From the NCBI GenBank assembly GCA_949316235.1, contig OX438741.1, forward strand, positions 12,277,124-12,341,123: a stretch of 64,000 nt of DNA. Reading direction: 5' to 3'. This DNA comes from Oegoconia quadripuncta. Taxonomy: Eukaryota > Arthropoda > Insecta > Lepidoptera > Autostichidae. Below the pieces are notes generated by a model that did no database searches, had not been told where the DNA came from, and was given only the letters and a program-made list of their open reading frames with translations. Below, piece after piece: positions 24,071 to 34,548 of the stretch (positions are counted from its first letter, which is position 1; every line of letters starts with the position of its first letter). The position numbers and the translations under genes were made by a program.

Positions 24071-24394
24071 CCGTTGCCTGCGATGCTAAAGAACCCTTTT
24101 GAGCTAAATCGTGAATGCTTGCCTGTGAGGGATCATATTAACGACGATATTGAGAGCCATCACCGTCTCGCCAAATACCTAACTCATTCACCTTGTGCTA
24201 AGATTACGAAAGTGGTTGAGTCGGCTGTCGCTTCCTATGTTTGCTTCCTCATTAAATGCCAGCGATTGACTGCTGGTGTCAGATGCAAATCTGAATTGTT
24301 CATTGATTTTTTAAAGTTCCGATTCCGATATATATTCATTCCTTGGACCTGTGCTCACACTTTGGAATGCATGATCAACGCTATGCTATTGTGA
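24071..24394 (+). CDS. Candidate alternative last exon of shot
   Basis: A good acceptor (ttttttatttccag) is followed by an open frame of 107 codons in phase 0, exactly the phase that exon 3 leaves, ending TGA at 24392-24394. AATAAA at 24625-24630 could serve as poly(A) signal. Splicing exon 3 here would end the protein without the spectrin rod. The sequence (starting PLPAMLKNPFELNREC) matches no family I know and is Cys-rich. It may be chance or transposon-derived. Confidence 0.22.
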   Translation, partial: PLPAMLKNPFELNRECLPVRDHINDDIESHHRLAKYLTHSPCAKITKVVESAVASYVCFLIKCQRLTAGVRCKSELFIDFLKFRFRYIFIPWTCAHTLECMINAMLL

Positions 24395-25449
24395 TGTTGT
24401 AATGACGGACACTTGCGACCGAAACATTCACAATATCATGAAATGGTAAAACATTTTCTTGGCACACAATTTGCGAAAGGTAGTATTTACTTTTCATTTT
24501 GGTCTTTATTTGAATTATCATTTAACTGGGATTTTACTTCATTATAAGTTTATAAAGTTTAATTATGTTTGTGAATTATGATTTTTTTTCGTTTTTCAAC
24601 TCATCTGTAAATGACAGAATATGAAATAAAATCTCAAATTTGTTAATTTCTTTATGTAAATTCGTTTTAAATATGTTAATTATTTGTTAAATGTATATTC
24701 CTCCGTCCTAAAGATATACTTTTATTTCTTTTTATTTATTATAAAACAAATCGTCTCTTTCAAAGTTTCAGATTTCCAAGAAGGTACTCATAACAGTTTT
24801 ACTCTTTTTAACAATTAACACTAAACAATTATTAATTATATGAAGATGTTGATACCATTATAAAATGCGTAGTTATATTTAATGGTCAGACAGAGAAAAA
24901 GGCATCATTTACATCTTAATTGTTTTTTTCTGTGTTTGGCCAATGGAATTTATCGCAGCTTGCATGTCACGCTTTTTGCATGTTAGATCTATGTTCTGTG
25001 TTGACGCAACTCTTGGACTGGTTGTGTTGTCATCTCCATGCTCTGTAAATTGGCTGTCTGTCGTTGTTGCCTTTGTCTTTTTTGTTTTCTCTCAGGTGAA
25101 TCTCTGCTTCTTCGTAGTCTTGTGTTTCTAAACTACTCTTACAGGTTTTACATGTTGGATAATTTCGAGTCCTCCTTGCATGTAACAATTATCCATACCT
25201 GTCCTCGTTGTTGTAAATACGTGAATGTCTATTAAAATTGTTTTCAAGAGGAAATATTGCATCTAAAGCACTTGTGTAATCTCCGTAGGATTGAAGTCGT
25301 CTTTATACGACTGACTGCACTCAAAAAGTAGATAGATGCATTATAACACTTGCTCAGTAGTGCACAGTTTAAAGCTCAACATTCGAGCTTTGTACATAGC
25401 CTTGAGCTATTTGGGACCATAAACTAATCTCTGTATTTTTGAAATTTAG
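24395..25449. other. Intron 3, second part
   Basis: AT-rich, with AATAAA at 24625-24630. No exon with correct phase and both splice sites, and no repeat I can name. Confidence 0.4.
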
Positions 25450-25596
25450 CAAGCAGTGGAAGAGAAGTACAGGCTATGCGATGAGACATTGTCAAAGTTG
25501 CTGGAATGGATCGCCATTGTTGAAGAGAGACTGGCCAATCAGGAAGCGGTGAAAGAAGACCTAGATGAGCTCCGTAACCAGATCAATATTCTTAAG
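25450..25596 (+). CDS. shot: shot exon 4: first rod exon
   Basis: 49 codons, phase 0/0; acceptor aaatttag, donor AAG|gtaaca. Encodes a helix with LLEWIAIVEERL: the tryptophan in heptad register marks helix A of a spectrin repeat. Directly follows the plakin-repeat exon in phase, which places the rod after the plakin repeats. Confidence 0.85.
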
Positions 25597-26030
25597 GTAA
25601 CATATCACTGAATTATTATTAAGATTACTGGTGACTAAGATATTCAAGGCAGTTCTGTTGTAGTCACAACATCTTGCTCGTCCCCACCCACTTCATCAAG
25701 TGGGTGGATCGGATGAGCTACGAAGGAAAATGACTGGGCAATACGAGAACCATACCTGGGGAACTATTCCCTAACTTCAATAATGAACTTAATTGCCATC
25801 TCCTTCGCCATTGCTCGAATTTGACTGGCCTTACTATTGGCGAAATTCTATAAAGTTTAACAACAAATCTCCATCTACCCGATTGGTCTCGCCCAAAAAT
25901 GCATTTTTTCATGTCTTCGGACTGTGGTCCAGCAAAAAGATTGGCTTATCGGACCGTTTAGCTGGTGGTTTACCCTCACTGCAATGCCTTTAACGATATT
26001 TCTAAATAAAATATTGATAATTTGTTACAG
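25597..26030. other. Intron 4
   Basis: 434 bp, no repeat family identified. Short overlapping ORFs on both strands here show no conserved motif. Confidence 0.4.
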
Positions 26031-26254
26031 CTGATCAAAGATGATCTGGAAAGTCATCAGCGCCAAGTTTCCTCCTGCGCCGACCAAGCTAAACAGCTGC
26101 TGGTGTCTGGCGGCGACGTGCTGGCACCTCATGAGGTGGCTGCCCTTGAGCGAGGAGTTAGGCAGCTCAAGCAGCGCTGTGACAAGTGCACGGAGAAGTG
26201 TGACAAAATGTTGCGTAGGCTGGCAGCTGCGAGGGATGAACTCGGAAAGTTCAC
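26031..26254 (+). CDS. shot: shot exon 5: spectrin-repeat helices
   Basis: 224 nt, phase 0 to 2; acceptor tttgttacag, donor TTCAC|gtaagt. Encodes amphipathic helices B and C of a spectrin repeat (for example ALERGVRQLKQRCDKC). Four cysteines lie close together around RCDKCTEKCDK, unusual for this rod and perhaps only incidental. Confidence 0.88.
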
Positions 26255-26735
26255 GTAAGTTATAGAAGAATGATCTTTGTGGTCCCATAGCTAGTTGAAA
26301 ATTCCATAAATAGGGCTTGTACCACGGAACGGGAATCAAATGAACACCTGTATGACTGCCTTTCCGTGGCCGAAAGGCATAAGCGTCACCTGAGTAAGGG
26401 ATATGTCGAACCTTGTCACATGTTCTTCCTTCTACCTTGGACTTATGAAGTCTTTTGGAAATAGGATGGACAGAAAGCAAGGTTCCCCACAGGGTCGAAG
26501 TGCCATTGGGTACAGCACACAAATGTCTTTGACCCGACGGTAAATATAAGATAAAAGCTTTGCTGCCTTAGAACTGCAGCTGCCGTGGAATGGTCCAGTC
26601 GATTGAGGTGCTTCTAAACTATACTGAAAGTAAACTCAACCGGTGAAGTGTGTTGAAAAAGTTCGTAGATTATGGAAATACATTTAGGCACGACGTAGCC
26701 ATAGTAGAAGTGCTAAAAATCAATTTTCTTTACAG
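26255..26735. other. Intron 5
   Basis: 481 bp. The middle (about 26300-26540) is GC-richer and looks like a dispersed repeat (gtggccgaaaggcataagcg...), but I cannot name it. Confidence 0.35.
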
Positions 26736-26934
26736 GAACGAATTGAACACGTTCAACACCTGGATGGAAGGCGCTTACCGCACGCTGGAGGAGAAGGAAG
26801 CAGCTCTATCCAAGCTGAAGAACTTGCCGGGACAGAGCGAGGATGTTAGGGAGTTCGTATCTGACGTAATCGCGCACCAGGCGGATCTCCGATTCATTAC
26901 AATGGCTGCGCAGAAGTTCGTCGATGAGAGCAAG
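26736..26934 (+). CDS. shot: shot exon 6: spectrin repeat
   Basis: 199 nt, phase 2 to 0; acceptor ctttacag, donor AGCAAG|gttggt. Helix A again with a heptad tryptophan (FNTWMEGAYRTLEEKE), then helix B. Pairs with exon 7 to complete the repeat. Confidence 0.88.
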
Positions 26935-27284
26935 GTTGGTCATACTCAAGTGTGGGCGTGTACCACTTTAATATAACATCACCATCTAATTTATTTTGTA
27001 TTAAAAACATTTATCCCGCATGGTATTCCATGCAAATTTTGAAGCTCAAATTTTTTGAACTGAATTAACCGATTCTAATAAAACATACACATCTAAAGCA
27101 GGTTGCATAGATCTAAAAAGTTAGTAGAGAACATTTTTGAAAAATAGTATTGAGACTAAATTGGAGCGTTTTTAAGTTTTTCATAGTAACAGAAAAAATG
27201 CAAAATATGCTTTAGAATTCAATATTTATATTTGAATCAGGAAGCAGTGACGCAAGAAATTCCATTATTTAGAAATGTTCATTC
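26935..27284. other. Intron 6, first part
   Basis: About 350 bp of AT-rich intron between exon 6 and the SINE that follows; nothing recognised. Confidence 0.3.
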
Positions 27285-27597
27285 ATCATCAACTCGTAAA
27301 CATCCCACTGCAGGGATATAGACCTTCCCTCGTATAATGAGGGAGTATGGGCCGTTGTCCACCACGCTAGCCCAATGCGGGTTGCGGAATTCACATGCCT
27401 TCGAATTTTTATTTCTCAGGCATGCCGGTTTCTCACGATGTTTTCCTTAAATTTTAAAGAGCTGTCGGATAAATGCACATAAGTAACAAAATTAAATTTA
27501 CAAACTTATTGGTGCATGGCCTGTCTGGGAATCGAACCCGGACCTCCCAAATTGGGAGACCGTGGCTTAACCGCTGAGCCACCGACGCTCTCAATGT
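27285..27597 (-). repeat. tRNA-derived SINE, family C, minus strand
   Basis: On the minus strand it starts gagcgtcggtggctcagcgg (box A-like TGGCTCAGCGG) and has GGTTCGATTCC, a perfect box B. The body ends cctgcagtgggatgtttacg. A fragment of its tail recurs at 28856-28905. Only 14 bases separate the SINE head from exon 7. Confidence 0.8.
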
Positions 27598-27611
27598 TAA
27601 TTATTTTACAG

Positions 27612-27839
27612 GAATTCCTCACAATCTTAAACGAGTACCGCACGTCGCTGCCCTCTCGCCTGTCCCACGTGACGGCGAGCGGGGAGAGCGCCGTCCGCTC
27701 GAGCGCGGCGCTGGCGCGGCGCCGCCACACGGAGCTGGCCGCGCGTGCGCAGCGGCTGCAGGAACGGCTGCGCGGCGCTGCTGACGTCACCAGGCACTAC
27801 CACGACGCGCTAGACCGCGCCGGCCGCTGGATGAAGGAG
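27612..27839 (+). CDS. shot: shot exon 7: spectrin repeat
   Basis: 76 codons, phase 0/0; acceptor ttattttacag, donor AAGGAG|gtgagt. Very GC-rich, Arg/Ala-rich helices ending with AGRWMKE, the start of the next helix A with its tryptophan. The local GC content contrasts sharply with the introns. Confidence 0.88.
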
Positions 27840-28684
27840 GTGAGTCCGGTGAACCACCCGAGTGAGGGACCGGTGGGGGTATGAACATGTAGATCGTTGG
27901 GGTGACACAGATGCCGTCACCAATGTTGTTGAAGGGTAAAATGGGCAAATAATTCTTTATTTTTTGCCTACACAAGGGAAACTAAAAATGAGACGAACGA
28001 TCAAGAAACTTTAATATTACAAATGGAACAATTTATTTTAAATGTAAGATATGTAAATGTATTTTCCTTATTTAAAGAATAAAGCTTATATGATTGATTT
28101 TATTGTTAATTGTGAAATAGCCCGTCATGCGAACGAGCTGGTTATGTCCATGGATGATTAACATCCAAATAGGCTGATAATTCATAATATGCTTTCTTAA
28201 AAAGTTTCTGTTTTATAGTACCTTCAAATTTAAATGAAGGTTTTGTATATCACCGGGAACCTTATTGAAAATGCGAATCCGATAGTGCACTGACATGAGG
28301 GATTTGCTGGTCAATGTGCAACAATTTCCCTACTTTAACTCCAGGCATTTAGTACAGCCAGTCCACAGATTAAATATAGGGATAGCAAATCTAACATGCT
28401 ACTGTAATACTCTGACTATGACACGCGTCTGAAGGTGTGGAATGATTACTGATACTGATTCTTATGATGTGGATGCAGTTAAACATATAATAATTCATAT
28501 TATTTATTTATTTATTTACATAGAATCAACAGCATTATTGCAGAAATTATATTATAGTAAACTAATTCCAAAACTTATGCCAATTAGTGATTCTTAGTAT
28601 GTTACTGACAATAATTATCGTTATAATTGAGTGGGTAACAAGAAAAATTATTATATGTCAATAACTTGGAATATATCCTTCCAG
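27840..28684. other. Intron 7
   Basis: 845 bp. Text around 28120-28450 (cgtcatgcgaacgagctgg...) looks like degraded LINE-derived sequence, not classified. No exon seen. Confidence 0.35.
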
Positions 28685-28822
28685 ATTGAACCCCAAGTCC
28701 GGTCGGTGCTCTCCGAGCCCGTCGGTGGCGAACCACGAGCGGTCGAGTCGCAACTCTCCAAGGCAAAGACGTTACACAACGAAATCCTGTCGCAGGGGCG
28801 GCTTATTGACAACGCTAAGGAT
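28685..28822 (+). CDS. shot: shot exon 8: spectrin repeat, helix B
   Basis: 46 codons, phase 0/0; acceptor tccttccag, donor AAGGAT|gtaagt. Encodes IEPQVRSVLSEPVGGEPRAV then QLSKAKTLHNEIL: a linker followed by helix B heptads. Fits between helix A at the end of exon 7 and helix C in exon 9. Confidence 0.86.
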
Positions 28823-28855
28823 GTAAGTTGTCAATATTTTACAACAATACACATC

Positions 28856-28905
28856 AGTTCGTAAACATCCGACTGCAGGGATATATTCAGAGAGTATGGG
28901 CCATG
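28856..28905. repeat. Fragment of SINE family C
   Basis: Short match (tcgtaaacatccgactgcaggg...gagtatgggcc) to the tail of the SINE at 27285-27597, minus-strand orientation by comparison. Confidence 0.5.
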
Positions 28906-29034
28906 AAAATATAGGACGTTCTTTTATGAAATGATTGTAAAAATTAAAGATTTTTTGAATAAAATTTGCTATAATCGATATATATAGTACTTTCCTGCCA
29001 CTGACCGCTATCAACACTGAATTATTTTTTTCAG

Positions 29035-29258
29035 GCATGCGACCAACTAGTCAAATCTCTCGAAGGCAACCTCACACCATCCGAGATCCGTCAGTTGGAA
29101 GTACCAGTGATTGACCTGACGAACCGTTACAAGGAGATCAGCGGTGCTATAGGATCTCGGTGCACGGAGCTCGAGGCTGCTCTGCTTCAATGTCAAGGCC
29201 TCCAGGATGCGGCGGAGACGCAGGCGCACTGGCTGGGACAGGCTGAGAACGTTTTCAA
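29035..29258 (+). CDS. shot: shot exon 9: spectrin repeat
   Basis: 224 nt, phase 0 to 2; acceptor tttttttcag, donor TTTCAA|gtgagt. Helical throughout; contains TNRYKEISGAIGSRC (helix C) and AHWLGQAENVF (next helix A with tryptophan). Confidence 0.88.
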
Positions 29259-29339
29259 GTGAGTTGTCTATGAAAATTGTACTAAGGTTTTTTTTTTAAG
29301 TATAGAATTTCGGAGTAATCTCAATCAAATACTCTACAG

Positions 29340-29540
29340 GAACCAAATGAAGGCGGCGTCATTGATCCGCGAACGTCTAGACGAGCAAGTACGCGAACAA
29401 CGCATCGCTCACGCCGAGGTGGAGGCGCGGCGACCAACGTTGGCCAAATTGTTGGCCGGCGCGAGGGAGGCCGCACTGACACCATCCAATGCCAGAATTG
29501 CTAAGAAACTGGAACAGAGGGCAGAGGAGATCTACTCTAG
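29340..29540 (+). CDS. shot: shot exon 10: spectrin repeat
   Basis: 201 nt, phase 2/2; acceptor actctacag, donor TCTAG|gtgaga. Helix A end, then helix B/C heptads (NARIAKKLEQRAEEIYSR). Intron 9 before it is only 81 bp. Being symmetric, it could be skipped in frame. Confidence 0.88.
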
Positions 29541-30375
29541 GTGAGACTGATAATCGCCTCATGCGCTCATTAGCTTACCCAACACGGAGAATTGCAAAAC
29601 ATTTTTTTTTTATTTCAATTTTTTTTTATAACAACACAGCTTAGGCTTACTTGGGTACCTGTGAGATTTTTTTACCTCCAGGGATGAACTCTCAACACTC
29701 TTTCTGTGACTTGTTTCTTTATTTAGACACACTCTTTATTTAGAAAAACATACAACGTTTAAAATCTTTATAACGCAGTTACGCCCTTTTAAAAGGAACT
29801 TATTATAAAACAGAAAAAAACCTTATTATAATTAAAAAAAAATATATAATTTGTGCATTCTAACTTTTGAAGCTTAATAATGACAGAATATTGTGCAGCA
29901 AACATTAGTGATGGTGTACATTAAAGTGCGTAACGAAGCTTTCGGGTTCCCTCAATAAGCCGCCAAAATCTTTTGTAAAGTATTCTGCCACTTTACTAGA
30001 CTTGACCATGACTAGACTCTGTATACGCCAAGTATATGACGAATTACTTGTTTTGACTGAGACCGACTAATAAATTGAAGAAATAAGACATGGCTGTGTG
30101 GGCTTAGATCCCTTTGCCTTCTCGGAAAGAAGTGAATAAAACTATGTGATCGACTTAGATTGTAACATGCGATGTAGATCGTTCTTGTGTAATTACACCA
30201 TAAGGTTCACAATCGCTCGTCTGCCGCGAGAACACGAGCTCATATTCCGCTCAACGCAGCGGACGCTTTGAACTATAAATTAATAAGAATAATACTACGT
30301 AACTACTCTTATTTCTCATCTACTTTTAAAGGCACTAATAAATGTATTTCACCTTTACTGTCGTTTTTTCAACAG
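29541..30375. other. Intron 10
   Basis: 835 bp, AT-rich with T- and A-runs. Nothing recognised. Confidence 0.35.
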
Positions 30376-30576
30376 ATACGAAAAACTCCTGGAGCGCTCC
30401 ATCAAGCGCGGTCAGTTCCTCGACGAGGTATCGACTGAGCTGACCCAGTTCAGCCAGCAAGCCGCCCGCCTGGACGCTGCTCATGCCCAACTAGTTGAGC
30501 AGGCTGACTCCAGAGAGTTGGCCAGGATGCCCGCTGAGGAATTGTGGGCGAGGTTATCCGATTTGGCTCACTTCAG
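30376..30576 (+). CDS. shot: shot exon 11: spectrin repeat
   Basis: 201 nt, phase 2/2; acceptor tttcaacag, donor TTCAG|gttggt. Encodes YEKLLERSIKRGQFLDEV and continues through LWARLSDLAHF. Same length and phase as exon 10, another symmetric exon. Confidence 0.88.
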
Positions 30577-30689
30577 GTTGGTATAGTTGTTATGCATTAA
30601 AAACGCCTGAAAAAAATATGCAACGTGTTTTTGGTTGAGTCATTCGGGATATTTGAAACAAAAGTACAAAATCATACCGCTTGACAATT

Positions 30690-30800
30690 GTTCGATGTAG
30701 TGGTTAGACACCCTGGTTACTGTATTTATAGATCACGGGTTCGAATAACTGTATTTTTTTGTTTGTATGATGATCCCGAGTTATCGATGTTTCCTATTGT
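30690..30800 (+). repeat. SINE family A, head fragment
   Basis: Shows cgatgtagtggttagacacc (box A-like) and cacgggttcgaataactg (degenerate box B), then cccgagttatcgatgttt. Degraded tRNA-headed SINE of the family also found at 39865, 42772, 45225, 59008 and 63425. Confidence 0.6.
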
Positions 30801-31170
30801 TAAATAAAAAAACATTTAATTTGCACAAAGAAGGAAGGAACGCACACATTTAATTACATATAGATTAATTTTATTGCACAAAAATTTTGCAATACACTTA
30901 ATAAATATAACTTTAAAAAAAATATTGTACAACCAGGCGGTGTTATTGCTATTAAGCGATTTCTACCAGAAAACCTTTCAATCACGTATGATTTTCTACT
31001 AAACTGCGCTTCCGCGTTCGGCATCCTCTTTACTTAACATCAGGTATGATTGAGGTCAAACGCAAACCCGATGTGCATAAAAAAAGAAACACAAGTTTTG
31101 CTTACATGTCTTAAATTACTTCACCTATCACCCCCACAAATTGCTAGATCCTATGCAACATCCTATATAG
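30801..31170 (-). repeat. LINE-like 3' end, minus strand, degraded
   Basis: Contains tttattgcacaaaaattttgcaatacac, similar to cactttattgcacaaaattctacaatacac at 40193-40225. An antisense LINE or repeat tail; no ORF remains. Confidence 0.4.
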
Positions 31171-31241
31171 AAAAAAAATAACAGCGTAGACTACACCGCA
31201 CAGCAATATCCAGATATATATATTTAGCATTCTGTCCTCAG

Positions 31242-31344
31242 GGATAAACATATGCCTCTGCTGGAGGAATGCCTACGTAACGGAAAGCAACTCATCTCGA
31301 AGAAGGACGTCACTGACACCCACGTAGTCCGTGATAGGATAAAG
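31242..31344 (+). CDS. shot: shot exon 12: spectrin repeat
   Basis: 103 nt, phase 2 to 0; acceptor tctgtcctcag, donor ATAAAG|gtgaga. Short exon encoding DKHMPLLEECLRNGKQLIS and onward, helix B of a repeat. Confidence 0.85.
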
Positions 31345-31520
31345 GTGAGACAACTTCTGACCACGGACAAGATGGATGGATTATGTTAGGAATATGAACG
31401 AAAAGCGCGTGAAAGGTGAGGTAATGGCTGATAGAGGAGATTGGAAGAAAAAGACGTACTGCGCCGAACCCAAAAAAATTGGTACCAGGGCAAGAATGTG
31501 ATGATGATGACACAAACTGA
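31345..31520 (+). repeat. RTE-type LINE 3' end
   Basis: atgaacgaaaagcgcgtgaa...gctgatagaggagattgg...actgcgccgaacccaaa...gatgatgatga. Closely matches 40258-40520. The terminal gat repeats are characteristic of RTE-clade LINEs. It starts almost at the exon 12 donor. Confidence 0.7.
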
Positions 31521-31709
31521 ATTGTTATTTGGCAGATTTTAATTACATGAAAACATAGCCAATAGATTTAAACAGAACTGACAATTCAATAATAAATAAA
31601 AATAAAAACATGACGCCATCAAAACCTAAACATCAGTTTGGATGTTTGTTGGGTTGTTGCTCAATCACGGCGAAACGGATGAATGGATTTGGATGAATTT
31701 TGGTATATA

Positions 31710-31835
31710 TGTAGAACATATAAATATTTATGTATGTTTATCCGTTATCTAGTATCCATAGTACAAGCTTTGCTTAGTTTGGGACTGGATGATTGGTGTA
31801 AGTGTCCGAAATATTTATTTATTTATATATATTCT
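31710..31835 (+). repeat. SINE family B, 3' tail
   Basis: Has tttatccgttatctagtatcc...gctttgcttagtttgggact...gtgtccgaaatatttattta, the family tail without the tRNA-like head. Confidence 0.65.
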
Positions 31836-32031
31836 TTATTGCACATAAAAAAACATGTTGACAATCAGTCGGAAATATTGTACAAAGGTGAGCTTATCTC
31901 TAATAGAGATCTCTTCCATCCAACCTCAGTGGTGGTTAGAGCATTGTTATTTATTATTATTCATTTATTATTTATACCCAAGACATAGGATGCATGTTCC
32001 AACCAAGTTCTAACTCGTTCTTAATTAACAG

Positions 32032-32139
32032 GCCTTGGAAAACCAATGGCGCGACTTCAACACTGCTCTAGAAGAGAAACAGAAGCTTTCCAAGCAGCGG
32101 GCTGACCAGCTCAACCAATATGAGACTCTCAAGGTTCAG
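32032..32139 (+). CDS. shot: shot exon 13: spectrin repeat, helix C
   Basis: 36 codons, phase 0/0; acceptor cttaattaacag, donor GTTCAG|gtgagt. Encodes ALENQWRDFNTALEEKQKL: conserved Trp plus heptads. Confidence 0.86.
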
Positions 32140-32679
32140 GTGAGTTTCAAATTCAAGGATTATTACCTGACTACAGCGAAGCCAAAAGGGTTAATAATGT
32201 GTTTCACGTGCGAATAAGTATATATGTTGCCTCCTACAGCCTACACCCCCTAACTAATTTTAGCACATGGGGTGTCGATAAATTCTTATCAACCCGGGGA
32301 GTAACCTAGGATAGGTGACGTCACGAAAACAAAACAATATGGCGGACATCGCTACCTTTTTTTACTTACATTCGAGATAACTTATCTAATTTTGAAGGAG
32401 TTTTCAGGAAATATTTAATTAAGACCCAGATTAACATTTTACCCACATAAAAATTATAGAATGTAAAGTAAAGAATAAAAATATTTTTTTTCTAAGGTTT
32501 GTTATTTTTGAACGACAAAAGATGCTGAGCACATACAGCCAAGCCTTTGTTTTTTTTTTAAATTGTTTATTTCTTACATAAGACTGATATTTTTATTTCG
32601 ATTTCCACGCAGGCAAAGGCCGGGTCGGAAAGCTAGTATATATAACATTTGCAATATATCGACCAAAATATGTTCCCAG
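32140..32679. other. Intron 13
   Basis: 540 bp, AT-rich; includes a CG-containing segment 'ggtgacgtcacgaaaac' near 32310. No gene or named repeat identified. Confidence 0.35.
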
Positions 32680-32823
32680 GTGCTAGAATGGCTGCAGAGT
32701 ATGGAAACCCGTGTGGGTCGCCTGCAGCCGGTTGCGGTCGACCTGGAGCTCATCAAGCAGCAGCAAGACGAGCTGCGACCCCTTGCCAAGGAGTATAGAG
32801 ATTTCTCCGTTACCATCGATAAG
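32680..32823 (+). CDS. shot: shot exon 14: spectrin repeat, helix A/B
   Basis: 48 codons, phase 0/0; acceptor atgttcccag, donor GATAAG|gtatat. Begins VLEWLQSMETRVGRLQPVAV, a classic helix A with tryptophan. Confidence 0.87.
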
Positions 32824-32956
32824 GTATATATCTAGGATTTAACCAAAGGATATTTTGGAGAGCATTGAGCAGAGAACCAACTTTGAACACTAGACTTCAT
32901 ACTACTCTCTATTTTTACCCGACTTCCCAAGGAAGAGATTTGCCAATTTAGATTTT

Positions 32957-33098
32957 TTTTTGTAAATATATGTATAAATGAAAACATCAATAACTTGGTT
33001 ACATGTGTCCGTATTCATATGCCCCTAGTGGGTATCGAACTCGCGACCTTCTAGTATAACAGTCGGCGTTTCTAACTACCACGCCAAACAGGTTGTTA
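32957..33098 (-). repeat. SINE family A, minus strand
   Basis: Antisense order: gaaaacatcaataacttgg, gtccgtattcatatgcccct, cgaactcgcgacc (box B complement), accacgccaaacagg (box A complement). Ends about 44 bp before exon 15. Confidence 0.65.
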
Positions 33099-33141
33099 AA
33101 ATGATATTAAGACTATTTCTTAAGACAAAGTTTATTAACAG

Positions 33142-33247
33142 GTGAACGAGGCTGGAGCCATTTACGAGGCCCTGACCCGCGGCGACCGCGCCGACAGTCC
33201 GCATAGGAAGAGACAAGTGTACAGCCCTACGAAGAGACAAACGCCTA
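33142..33247 (+). CDS. shot: shot exon 15: helix end plus phospho-rich linker
   Basis: 106 nt, phase 0 to 1; acceptor tttattaacag, donor CCTA|gtacgt. Begins VNEAGAIYEALTRGDRADSP, then a basic stretch with YSPTKRQTP. Breaks the helical rod with Ser/Thr-Pro motifs, so it is a flexible spacer. Confidence 0.82.
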
Positions 33248-33941
33248 GTACGTATAACATTCGATGGCATAAAAAGTTGTACCGCACTTTTACAGATATT
33301 TAGATTCTCATTTATTTTATTTGGGAACTGACTTTTGTTTTGTCTTCTAAAGTTTGCCACAAGTTCAAACGTTTATTTACCCTAAGAAATAAAATAATAA
33401 CATCAATTGAAAATTATAATATTACCCTGAGAAACAAAGCAACTGCAAATATCATCGATTCCCATCAAACATGGCCAAGAAACATCTTGCAAATACCAGC
33501 AATTTTTTGGGCCAAACTACTTTAGGTCATCATAACTTTTGCCATTGACGCGAAAAGAAGATGGAGAATTGGTATTCATCTTCTTTTCGAGTCAATGGCA
33601 AAACTGGCTGGTTCTTCGAAAATAAGAAGCCATTTTCAAATCTCTTTTGCGCCGCTCGCTAGTCAAGAAAGAGAAAATTCATTTAATCAAAATTTAAAAT
33701 CAAGGTTAATGGGTTGGGTATGGTCTATTTTTCGATACTTTAAACTCCCGGCGCAAAAGGGGTGCTATAACTACCGAAGGCTTTATCAGCAGCGTCGTAA
33801 TGTCAAAACAGGTGAACCGATTTTGTTATTATTTTTTGTTTTTCTCTGTTTGAAAGTTGATATTTACGGGATAGCTTTTAGCACATTCCCATAGTTTTGG
33901 CGGTTTTGTACACATTTTGAACGGTATTTCTTCTTCCACAG
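33248..33941. other. Intron 15 with a foldback
   Basis: 694 bp. Holds a near-perfect inverted repeat at 33536-33603 (listed separately). The rest shows no family I can name. Confidence 0.4.
33536..33603. repeat. Inverted repeat with 27-bp arms
   Basis: Left arm 33536-33563 (cttttgccattgacgcgaaa...) pairs with right arm 33577-33603 (...ttcgagtcaatggcaaaa), one or two mismatches, loop about 13 bases. Looks like the centre of a small foldback element. Confidence 0.6.
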
Positions 33942-34070
33942 TTCGCTCGCTGGACGGCCGGTCCCCATCGCCAACTAAGGGTCACGGCCTGGTGAGCCCT
34001 GGTTCGACCCATTCGACCTCCAGTGGATTCTCGTCTCGCCGCTCCAGCCAGGAAGGCTTCCATCTTGAAG
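33942..34070 (+). CDS. shot: shot exon 16: Ser/Pro-rich cassette exon
   Basis: 129 nt, phase 1/1; acceptor tcttccacag, donor GAAG|gtgaga. Encodes RSLDGRSPSPTKGHGLVSPG then THSTSSGFSSRRSSQEGF: low-complexity, Ser-rich with SPSP and RRSS motifs suited to kinases. It is symmetric; skipping it joins A|AA and keeps the frame, so it is a plausible alternatively used cassette. Confidence 0.82.
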
Positions 34071-34390
34071 GTGAGATTACATTAACACCTTTTTCAAGTC
34101 AATACTTCACTCAACTAACTCTGATATCTTTATTCCTGGTAGAATACCTAGTCAGATAACTGACAGCAGCGTGATAATAAGTATAGAATTTCCCTCGTCA
34201 GTTCAAATCTGTAAAATGTTTCGAACTCCTTTACTGACCTATAGTTTTTTTACAGGAAATAAGAATGCCCTTGGAAATAACCACTTATTTAAAGGACTCA
34301 AATTATTCTATCTATTCGATAACTAGTGATATACTAGTATATTTCTTCCGAGTAGATTTCTGATTATTTAACTTGAACCCTCTCTTCCAG
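34071..34390. other. Intron 16
   Basis: 320 bp, AT-rich, nothing recognised. Confidence 0.35.
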
Positions 34391-34548
34391 AACTGTCTCC
34401 AGTGCAACAGCAGCTATCAGAGGTCAACAACCGGTACAGCTTGCTCGGCACCAAGCTGACAGACCGCCAGTCTGAGCTGGACTCCGTGAGAGACGAGCTG
34501 AGGAAGCACCTCGACAGCTTCCGCGCCCTCAACACTTTCCTCGACAAG
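34391..34548 (+). CDS. shot: shot exon 17: spectrin repeat
   Basis: 158 nt, phase 1 to 0; acceptor ctctcttccag, donor GACAAG|gtaatt. Returns to helix: QQQLSEVNNRYSLLGTKLTD followed by heptads to FRALNTFLDK. Confidence 0.87.
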
